A stretch of 64,000 nucleotides of DNA from Weissella hellenica (GTDB lineage: Bacteria > Bacillota > Bacilli > Lactobacillales > Lactobacillaceae). Shown piece by piece: positions 56,807 through 64,000 of this stretch. Location of the stretch: contig NZ_BJEG01000002.1 in the NCBI RefSeq assembly GCF_005405545.1, positions 16,932 to 80,931 of the forward strand, read 5' to 3'. Both the position numbers and the translations under genes were made by a program. Numbering within the stretch: position 1 is the stretch's first letter; every line of letters begins with the position of its first letter. Below the pieces are notes generated by a model that was given only the letters and a program-made list of their open reading frames with translations, searched no databases and was not told the DNA's origin.

Positions 56807-57817
56807 ATGGCTTCAATTAAAGAAATTGCATTGATATCTGGATTTTCACAAAGTACTGTGTCTAGATTATTAAATCATGACCCTGCCCTTTCCGTATCAG
56901 ATGCAACGCGCAATAAAATATTGGCTACTGCAAAAAAGCTACATTACCCATTACCGCAGACAGATACTAAAAAAACCTATCAAGTTGCCGTTTTTTTTGC
57001 GTTAAACCCGCAACGTGAAATTGAGGATGTCTATTATTACGATTTACGTCGTAGCATTGTTCAACACGCTAAGGATGAATACATAGACGTAACTTTTATT
57101 AAGGATCTTAAAAACAAAAATTTAACCAAGTTTGATGGCGCTATTGCCGTTGGTTATTTTGATGATGATCAGCTTATGCAATTACATCAAGCTTTCGCAC
57201 ATATTCTATTTATTGATAGTAACCCTGAACCTGAACACTTTAGTTCTGTACAGCCCAATTTGGAGTACGCAACTACTAAAGCAGTTAATTTATTTATCAA
57301 ACGACGATTAACAAATATTGGCATCGTAACTGGCCAATACTGGGATGTAAACACACCTAGTCACTTAATTGTTCGTCTAGATAGTCGGTTAAATTACTTT
57401 AAAAACATCATGACAGATGCGGGATTGTACAACGATGAATTACTGTTCAAAGCACATGACTTTACCGTTTCTAGCGGCCGTGAAATCGGGACTGAAATTG
57501 CTAACCAACTAAAAACCGGCTTAGCATTAGATGCCCTATTTATTGCATCAGATTCTCTTGCCATCGGTGTTTTAGACGCCCTGAATGAGATTAATCCTGA
57601 ATTGGCTCAAGCTTTGTCTATCATCAGTATTAATGACAGTCCCAGCGCAGCTTATACACAACCACCCTTAACAACATTTCATATTGATATTGACTACCTA
57701 GTTAGGGTTAGTTTCAACAAACTATATGACATGATAACTTTTCATAATCAATCGCAAGAAATCACGTTAGTCACACCGACTTTGGTTTATCGCGATACTT
57801 TTACTAAAAATGACTGA
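56807..57817 (+). CDS. LacI-family regulator of the galactoside operon
   Basis: This 336-residue protein has the helix-turn-helix IKEIALISGFSQSTVSRLLN and a periplasmic-binding-protein-like sensor domain. It is divergent from the GH42-lacS operon, so it is probably the repressor of that operon with a galactoside-derived inducer. I chose ATG at 56807 with AAAAAGGA upstream; the longer frame from 56759 would start inside the -10 region. Its hinge segment (LHYPLPQTDTKKTY) is less canonical than that of scrR. Confidence 0.88.
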   Translation: MASIKEIALISGFSQSTVSRLLNHDPALSVSDATRNKILATAKKLHYPLPQTDTKKTYQVAVFFALNPQREIEDVYYYDLRRSIVQHAKDEYIDVTFIKDLKNKNLTKFDGAIAVGYFDDDQLMQLHQAFAHILFIDSNPEPEHFSSVQPNLEYATTKAVNLFIKRRLTNIGIVTGQYWDVNTPSHLIVRLDSRLNYFKNIMTDAGLYNDELLFKAHDFTVSSGREIGTEIANQLKTGLALDALFIASDSLAIGVLDALNEINPELAQALSIISINDSPSAAYTQPPLTTFHIDIDYLVRVSFNKLYDMITFHNQSQEITLVTPTLVYRDTFTKND

Positions 57818-57824
57818 TATACAA

Positions 57825-57861
57825 AAAAACACGTGCTTGAACGAACCAAACACGTGTTTTT
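57825..57861. terminator. Bidirectional terminator
   Basis: AAAAACACGTG pairs with CACGTGTTTTT around a 15-base loop. It lies between the convergent regulator and pfpI-like genes. Confidence 0.85.
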
Positions 57862-57897
57862 CATTTAATAAACATTTATAATATGAATATTTTTATT

Positions 57898-58404
57898 TTA
57901 TGCTAAAGCCTTAACAACTGCTTCGTTAAATGCTGGAATATCTTTTGGTTCACGACTTGTGATCAAGTTACCATCAATAACGACAGCTTCATCTTCAATA
58001 CGTGCACCAGCATAGTACAAATCAGGTTGTACAGTTAGGTATGAAGTCATTGTGCGACCTTGTACCAAACCAGTTTGAATCATTAATTGTGGACCGTGGC
58101 AGATACTTGCTGTTAGCTTGTTCTTTGCCAAGAATGACTTAGCAAAGTCAACGAAACGTTGGTCTGCACGCAATTGGTCAGGTGAAAATCCACCGGGAAT
58201 GAACAAGGCATCAAAATCTTCTGGCTTTACGTCAGCGATTGACTTATCAATAGTAATCTTAGTACCGTGCTTACCTTCAACAGTACCTTCTTCGAATCCG
58301 ATAGTTGTTACATTGTGCCCTGCATCCTTAATAGCTTCAACGGGGTCAGTATATTCAACATCTTCAACTAAATCTGTTACAACAACTGCAACTTCTTTTG
58401 TCAT
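57898..58404 (-). CDS. PfpI/DJ-1 family protein (type 1 glutamine amidotransferase-like)
   Basis: This 168-residue protein has the nucleophile elbow SICHGPQL with C102 and H103, and an acidic residue before it (near E19), as in PfpI/YhbO-type stress proteins. Proposed activities of the family are peptidase, glyoxalase or protein deglycase, and are disputed. I chose ATG at 58404 with GGAGGATG upstream. It is divergent from an HxlR-type regulator, with dyad operators between them. Confidence 0.88.
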   Translation of the reverse strand: MTKEVAVVVTDLVEDVEYTDPVEAIKDAGHNVTTIGFEEGTVEGKHGTKITIDKSIADVKPEDFDALFIPGGFSPDQLRADQRFVDFAKSFLAKNKLTASICHGPQLMIQTGLVQGRTMTSYLTVQPDLYYAGARIEDEAVVIDGNLITSREPKDIPAFNEAVVKALA

Positions 58405-58424
58405 AATTAACATCCTCCTTTGGT

Positions 58425-58458
58425 TATGGTATATAATTTATACCTAAAAGTACCATAA
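58425..58458. promoter_or_regulatory. Nested dyads between the pfpI-like and hxlR genes
   Basis: TTATGGTA (58425-58432) and TACCATAA (58451-58458) form a perfect inverted repeat. Inside it GGTATA-TAATT-TATACC (58428-58444) forms a second one. Both suit binding of the dimeric HxlR regulator encoded next to them. Confidence 0.6.
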
Positions 58459-58513
58459 CACAATAACGCACTTTTTTGTGCGTATGAGTTTTCATATCAA
58501 ATAGGAGATAATT

Positions 58514-58897
58514 ATGACTGATATTGTAAGAAAATATGCGATTGAAAAAATACAAAAAAAGGATTTTAGTTGTGCCAAGGAATACACGTTATCAATGTTT
58601 TCAGGTAAATATAAAATTGTCATTATTTACCATTTATCACATGATGGCACCATGCGCTTTGGGGAAATCCAGAATTTACTGGACCATGCTACTCACAAGG
58701 TTTTGTCGCAACAACTCAATGAATTAGTTGAAGATGGCTTGGTTTCTCGTCAAGAAGATTTGATAAAAAATCGCAAAGCTGTTTTTTATTCATTAACGTC
58801 TACTGGGCAATCACTCATGCCCATCATTGAAATGATGTTCTCATGGGGTAAAGAACGCTTAGCAACGCTGGACGTTGATTACACACCCAAAATATAA
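58514..58897 (+). CDS. HxlR-family (winged helix) transcriptional regulator
   Basis: This 127-residue protein has the HxlR/DUF24 core: C16 at the N-terminus, KYKIVIIYHLSHDGTMRFGEIQ, the recognition helix HKVLSQQLNELVEDGLVSRQ, and a YSLT wing. In characterised family members a conserved N-terminal Cys (here FSCAKEYTL) senses quinones, aldehydes or oxidants. It is divergent from the PfpI-like gene and probably controls it. AGGAGATAATT precedes the ATG. Confidence 0.9.
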   Translation: MTDIVRKYAIEKIQKKDFSCAKEYTLSMFSGKYKIVIIYHLSHDGTMRFGEIQNLLDHATHKVLSQQLNELVEDGLVSRQEDLIKNRKAVFYSLTSTGQSLMPIIEMMFSWGKERLATLDVDYTPKI

Positions 58898-58914
58898 AAT
58901 GCAGTTTCACTAAA

Positions 58915-58951
58915 AAGACCTGTCCTCACTTTCATAGCGAGAACAGGTCTT
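58915..58951. terminator. Bidirectional terminator
   Basis: AAGACCTGT pairs with ACAGGTCTT, with a CTCACTTTCATAGCGAG-type inner region, between convergent genes. Confidence 0.8.
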
Positions 58952-58997
58952 AACTTATTTTTCACATAAAAATCAAGCATTATTTTATGATAACTGC

Positions 58998-59675
58998 CTA
59001 ATCATCAATGGCTTCCTTAATCGGTGTGTCCCCACCATCCAGATCAAATGAATGACGCACAGTAGCTTGATTATTCAAAACAGCCAAAATAGTTGCTGCA
59101 ACATCTGCACGTGGGACCTTCATTTTTGGTGAAGCGACCTTTGCCAAATCATCCGTAACTGTTACTTTACCAGTACCTTCGTCATCCAATAACAACGTTG
59201 GCCGTAAAATCGTGTAGTCCAACTCACTATTTTCCAAATATAAATCGGCATAATGCTTAGCTGCATAATAGAAGTTGCCAGTTGGGCCTAAGTCGTGACG
59301 ACCATATGACCAAAATTCACGTTTATTGGCATTGATGGCACTAACGATAACAAAGCGCTTAATGCCAACGTTTTCAGCAGCCTTGATACTTTTAATAGCA
59401 CCATCCAAATCGATCATCATGGTTTTTTCTGGACCTGTTTTACCACCTGAACCAGCCGTAAATACAACAGCATCGACGCCCTGCATGGCTTTTTCTAAGT
59501 CAGTTTGTTCTTTTTCTAAATCAATCGCAACTGTTTGTACACCAGCTTCTTCATAAGCATGTCTTTGCTCTGCCGTGCGCAAACCTGCAACTTCCTCAAA
59601 ATCATTACTATCATGTAATTTTTTAGTCAAAATTTGACCAATCTTACCGTGTGCCCCAATAACTAATACTTTCAT
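58998..59675 (-). CDS. Atypical short-chain dehydrogenase / NAD(P)-binding protein (YhfK-like)
   Basis: This 225-residue protein starts KVLVIGAHGKIGQ, the GxxGxxG dinucleotide loop of atypical SDRs (SDR_a5 type). VVFTAGSGG, then VSAINANK and YYAAKHYADLYL supply the remaining core, with a YxxxK-like catalytic pair in the last. Members bind NADP and act in stress responses or as unknown reductases. I chose ATG at 59675 with GGCGGGAAGTC upstream. It is separate from both neighbours. Confidence 0.85.
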   Translation of the reverse strand: MKVLVIGAHGKIGQILTKKLHDSNDFEEVAGLRTAEQRHAYEEAGVQTVAIDLEKEQTDLEKAMQGVDAVVFTAGSGGKTGPEKTMMIDLDGAIKSIKAAENVGIKRFVIVSAINANKREFWSYGRHDLGPTGNFYYAAKHYADLYLENSELDYTILRPTLLLDDEGTGKVTVTDDLAKVASPKMKVPRADVAATILAVLNNQATVRHSFDLDGGDTPIKEAIDD

Positions 59676-59744
59676 GACTTCCCGCCTTTCTATTAGTAAG
59701 TACATGTATATCATAACGTATTGACGCTAAGGTCGTAAAGCAAC

Positions 59745-60572
59745 TTAATGTGTGGTACCACCAGCATCCCCATTACTACCTTCTTCAGTCCCTGGATTAA
59801 ACCAATCAGCATGCGCATTGGTTGGTTGTTTTGTTAAATCAAAGTAACGAACAACGTGACTAGGTGCTTTTTCCCATGTATATGTTTTTGTTAAATAGCC
59901 CGTCGTAATGATACGATATTGCGTACTTGGAAATAGACAAGTAACAATCGTCACTTGCGCCGACTGAGTTGGATCTAACACACTTACATCATCAGCCGTT
60001 ACCACAGTTTGTTTGGCAATTTTATATTTGTAGATACCTTTGTCATTCGCCAAATAAATGGGCTTACCATTTAACCATTTATTTTCATGGCGCTGACCAT
60101 CAACCAAATAGGGCGCATCATCTTTATAATGCTGTTGCAAGCCACTAAATCCTGTTAATCCATCATCAAAATTATGACTTGCTAAACCATAATTACCTTG
60201 CCCCATCACTGGCGTTTGCTTCCCTTGTGGATCATTTTGCGTTCGATTCGCATAATTGGCTCCTGCATTCAGCCCTTTTTTGGAATAAGCGTCATCAAAT
60301 ATTGGTTCTAAAATACCAACTTGTGGTACACTCACAAAGCCTTGTTTTTGTAAATCGGGTTGCGTATCGCGCATTAAACGACGCATAATCGTCTGTCGAT
60401 CACCCCTTTTTTTAATGGGGGTTTTATCTATGGTCGTTTTGTTTGATTGTATTTCTTTTACAATTTACCCATGTATCCCAAACCAATTATATTCATAAGC
60501 TGCATATCCAATGCCAACTATTAACGTTAGCCCTAAGAAAATTCTTGTTAAAATCGTGGTTAATTTTTTCAT
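59745..60572 (-). pseudogene. srtA: Class A-like sortase with in-frame stop
   Basis: ATG at 60572 opens a frame with a basic start, a membrane anchor (residues about 5-30) and WFGIHG. TAA at 60465-60467 stops it after 35 codons, and the same frame then continues without interruption to 59745. The remaining part has the sortase catalytic residues: His in LASHNF, Cys in VTIVTC and Arg in YRIITTG. Repaired, it is 275 residues. A C-to-T change of CAA (Gln) would explain the stop. A downstream ATG could give a soluble catalytic domain without anchor. Sortases attach LPXTG proteins to the wall. Confidence 0.82.
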
Positions 60573-60812
60573 ATTTTTATTAATTGTTATCGTTTAATAA
60601 CACCCTTTTACGTTTTAAATTTACTTTTAAATAATAAACAAAACTTAAAACTATCAACTTTTATTTTAATTATAAAAAATACAATAGTTATGGTTTTGTT
60701 TTTACAAAAAAAGCAACCTAAATTACACTATCATAGGTAGTACATGGCTTTTTTATTAATTTATTTTAATTATACTTTAATTTCAAAAATTCTAGAGAGG
60801 GGGGGCTCAGTC

Positions 60813-62297
60813 ATGATTGAAAAATTTAAGCCGTTTATTGATAAAGAACGTCGTCTTGTCATTCAATTATTTGAATTCATTGAAAGTCATCGTAAACCGT
60901 CGCATACATTGAACGAAATAGCAGATTTTTTAGATATCAGTATATACAAAGCTAATATCGTTAGTAAAAATGCTGTCGTGATTGCGCAACAATATCCAGA
61001 AATAACGCTAGCTTTTGAAAATGATTGCTTATTCACAGATGACATTAATAATGCCGTCGTTACTAAAATAATCAATAAACAAGCTTACAATTCACTGCCT
61101 TTCCAGATTTTTTTGCATACTTTTTTAAATATATATCATATGTCTGACTCAGAATTCCAACAATCTGTTGGTATAAGTGCTGCAACATATTTTAGACTTA
61201 AAAAGAATTTAAATAATGCAATTGGTTTAGAAAAAATTAGGTCCCTTAAAAAAAGTGAAATTTTTATGCGTTATTATATTCATACTGTCCTGGTATATTT
61301 TTCATACTTTGATTTTTCACCCGACAGTTTAACACAACATGCTGATTTCATTAAAATGAAACAAACTGCCAATTATGCGATGCTAGTTTGGCATATTAAC
61401 CCCTCGCGTAGTCAGCAAAAAAATTTCCAATATTTTTGCTTAGTTAATCTATTACGAGCTAAAAACAACTCACCTTTATTAAAAAGTGATCTTTCTTATC
61501 TCGTTACATTAACATCGCAAAATGAACTACTTTTGTTTATGAACCACATGCATAAGAAATGGCATCTTTTAAAAGAAGATGCTGAGATAGCAACTAGATA
61601 TTATATTACTTTTCTGATTACAACCTATAGTTTACCCAACAAACATTTAGATTTTATACAAGAAAATACTATTAATCAAGTCATCACGCAACAACAAATA
61701 CAACATGTTGCGTTTCTACTGGAAAAACAAGGGACAAATATTGATATTTCTGATTTAAAAAACAAGTTAGCCATTGTTAACGCTAGAATATTAAGCCCCT
61801 TTTTTAAAACGGATTTATTTCACTACGCTAAAAAGCAAGGTCCCAATTTAGTCCCAATGAATAATTCACAGGCCGATAATCTAATTAGTGAATTTACTGA
61901 TATGGTAGCACACACGAGTGCATCACCATTTAATACAGTTGAAATTTCTGAAATTAATAAAATTTACGGTTTAGTCGTACTACCAAAATTATTAATGCGT
62001 CATACAGATTTGCAAGTTCATATTGTTATTGATTTTACATCTGGTCGCATTTTAAATGATTATATTTCCGATATTTTTAACACCTTAGGTGACCTACACA
62101 TTACGATTGATAAAAATGTGACTGATAATACTGAAATTTATTTAACCGATACTTTAAATTCAACACTGTCAATTCATCAAATTGTGTGGAAAAGTAAGCC
62201 TTCTGAAAATGAATGGCGTGCATTTTATAACCTTATCTTTAGTTTGAGACAAAATAAAATTATGAATTCCAATGCAAATATTAATCCACTACAATAA
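60813..62297 (+). CDS. Mga/AtxA-like helix-turn-helix regulator
   Basis: This 494-residue protein has an N-terminal helix-turn-helix (TLNEIADFLDISIYKANIVS), a second Mga-type HTH (MSDSEFQQSVGISAATYFRLKKNL), a helical middle typical of PRD-like domains, and a C-terminal EIIB-like domain (LQVHIVIDFTSGRILNDYIS). The architecture recalls Mga, the streptococcal regulator of surface proteins. I chose ATG at 60813 with AGAGGGGGGG upstream; the frame from 60744 lacks a ribosome binding site. It is divergent from the broken sortase gene, separated by a 240-base AT-rich gap with no other features. Confidence 0.75.
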   Translation: MIEKFKPFIDKERRLVIQLFEFIESHRKPSHTLNEIADFLDISIYKANIVSKNAVVIAQQYPEITLAFENDCLFTDDINNAVVTKIINKQAYNSLPFQIFLHTFLNIYHMSDSEFQQSVGISAATYFRLKKNLNNAIGLEKIRSLKKSEIFMRYYIHTVLVYFSYFDFSPDSLTQHADFIKMKQTANYAMLVWHINPSRSQQKNFQYFCLVNLLRAKNNSPLLKSDLSYLVTLTSQNELLLFMNHMHKKWHLLKEDAEIATRYYITFLITTYSLPNKHLDFIQENTINQVITQQQIQHVAFLLEKQGTNIDISDLKNKLAIVNARILSPFFKTDLFHYAKKQGPNLVPMNNSQADNLISEFTDMVAHTSASPFNTVEISEINKIYGLVVLPKLLMRHTDLQVHIVIDFTSGRILNDYISDIFNTLGDLHITIDKNVTDNTEIYLTDTLNSTLSIHQIVWKSKPSENEWRAFYNLIFSLRQNKIMNSNANINPLQ

Positions 62298-62310
62298 TAT
62301 TCTTTTAAAT

Positions 62311-62349
62311 AAGCCCCCATAAGCTAGTATATCCAGCTTATGGGGGCTT
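62311..62349. terminator. Strong bidirectional terminator
   Basis: A perfect 15-bp stem of the AAGCCCCCATAAGCT type encloses a 9-base loop, between the Mga-like and aldo/keto reductase genes. Confidence 0.9.
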
Positions 62350-62379
62350 TAATGTATGCTAAACCGCATAATTAATTTT

Positions 62380-63333
62380 TTATGGCAAATCATTACCTGC
62401 TGCAAAGTAAATGTCGTACCATTCTTGATGAGTCAAAGCAATCTCACGACCATCAATCATTTCGACCAAACGGCTTGGGGTCATTGATCCCAAAATCACC
62501 TGCATATTTGCTGGATGTGTCAAGACAAACGCAACTGCAATACCATTCTTAGTTGAATGGTGTGCGTCAGCAATTTCTTGTAGCTTAGCATTCAATTCAG
62601 GGAATTTATCGTTATCAACAAAGTGCCCTTCAAACATACCATACTGGAATGGTGACCATGCTTGGATGGTCATATTTTTCAATTGTGAATAAGGCAAAAT
62701 ACCGCCATCATGATCAACTGAACGACTATCATTCATGTTAACATGTAAGCCAGCATCAACCATTCCCGTGTGCATTACACCAAATTGCAACTGATTGGCC
62801 ACTAATTTTTGATCCACAACTGATTGAATTAACTCCACTTGCCATGGATTCATGTTAGAAACACCAAATTGTTTTACTTTACCTTGTTGTGCTAAATCAT
62901 TGAAAGCTGCTGCAATTTCCTCAGGTTGCATCAATACATCTGGACGATGCAACAAGAAAACATCTAAGTAATCTGTTTCTAAACGTGCCAATTCGGCATC
63001 GACTGAAGCAATAATATGCTTCTTTGAAAATTCATAGCGTGGTCCCAAAATACCATCATCTGCAACTGGACCAGCATCAGATAAAATACCACCCTTTGAT
63101 TGCAATATAATATCTTCACGCTTAGCACCAACAGCCTTCAAAGCTTTGGCCAAACTCTTAGTCGATGCCCCATTACCATAAATATCAGCCGTATCAAAAA
63201 AATTAACGCCTTTTGATAATGCCGTTTCAACAACTGCTTGTGCTTCTGCCTCTGTTTTATCACCCATACGCATAACACCTAATGCGATTTGGGGTACCAT
63301 TAAACCAGAACCACCTAAATTAATTTGTGACAT
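62380..63333 (-). CDS. Aldo/keto reductase (YdhF-like)
   Basis: This 317-residue NADPH-dependent reductase has the TIM-barrel catalytic tetrad region: GVNFFDTADIYGNG (Asp and Tyr), LQSKGG (Lys) and LDVFLLHRPD (His). The phosphate-binding end is VILGSMTPSRLVEM. It reduces aldehydes or ketones of unknown identity. I chose ATG at 63333, which has AGGGAGG at 10 bases; a GTG at 63342 would overlap that site. It is monocistronic. Confidence 0.92.
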   Translation of the reverse strand: MSQINLGGSGLMVPQIALGVMRMGDKTEAEAQAVVETALSKGVNFFDTADIYGNGASTKSLAKALKAVGAKREDIILQSKGGILSDAGPVADDGILGPRYEFSKKHIIASVDAELARLETDYLDVFLLHRPDVLMQPEEIAAAFNDLAQQGKVKQFGVSNMNPWQVELIQSVVDQKLVANQLQFGVMHTGMVDAGLHVNMNDSRSVDHDGGILPYSQLKNMTIQAWSPFQYGMFEGHFVDNDKFPELNAKLQEIADAHHSTKNGIAVAFVLTHPANMQVILGSMTPSRLVEMIDGREIALTHQEWYDIYFAAGNDLP

Positions 63334-63398
63334 ATTTTTCACCCTCCCTGTGTAGTATCTATTTTACACTTTTTTCAGTATCAAAAATACGCTGATAA

Positions 63399-64000
<602 letters not shown>

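Overview
The window looks like the chromosome of a heterofermentative lactic acid bacterium of the Leuconostocaceae (Weissella/Periweissella/Leuconostoc). The evidence is low GC, AGGAGG-type ribosome binding sites, CcpA-type cre sites, 6-phosphogluconate dehydrogenase, pyruvate oxidase, butanediol dehydrogenase, PepV, a RexB-type nuclease and a FemAB ligase. I cannot fix the genus from sequence alone. Most genes are on the minus strand in short operons separated by strong intrinsic terminators.

Layout. 0-7 kb: partial rexB, pepV, an amino-acid permease behind an asparagine-codon leader-peptide attenuator, and gnd. 7-16 kb: small proteins, a CorA-type channel, a FemAB-type ligase, a gene-free stretch with DnaA-box-like repeats, a lipid flippase behind tRNA-Arg, leuS, a PAP2 phosphatase and a methyltransferase-like gene. 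16-21 kb: a sucrose operon (ScrR, permease, hydrolase, broken fructokinase) with overlapping promoter, operator and cre. 21-33 kb: housekeeping and redox genes, a frameshifted ring-cleavage dioxygenase, a SHOCT/membrane/DUF4767-like protein, a nucleotidase that seems to lack a normal start codon, class II aldolase and a membrane-bound phosphodiesterase.

33-41 kb is the most distinctive region: seven co-oriented genes for a glycerate kinase, a NiCoT nickel permease, a KDG-permease homologue (two lesions), a LarA-type racemase, and LarE, LarB and LarC, which make the nickel-pincer cofactor. I read it as a complete nickel-dependent 2-hydroxyacid racemase system. The glycerate kinase suggests that the substrate may be glycerate or a related acid rather than lactate.

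41-64 kb: pyruvate oxidase with a cre-controlled promoter; a MurNAc operon (murQ, EIIBCA, RpiR regulator); two more anchored surface proteins; metK behind a compact S-box-like riboswitch; a 383-bp inverted-repeat-bounded element; a split DUF2325 gene; a lactose/galactoside operon (GH42, LacS, divergent LacI regulator); a PfpI/HxlR pair; a sortase with an in-frame stop next to an Mga-like regulator; an aldo/keto reductase; and a partial rmlB.

Several genes carry probable inactivating changes: scrK, the VOC dioxygenase, kdgT, DUF2325, sortase and the nucleotidase start. Four of the changes are homopolymer indels, which could be sequencing errors. The two in-frame stops and the altered start codon are not, so some real gene decay is likely.
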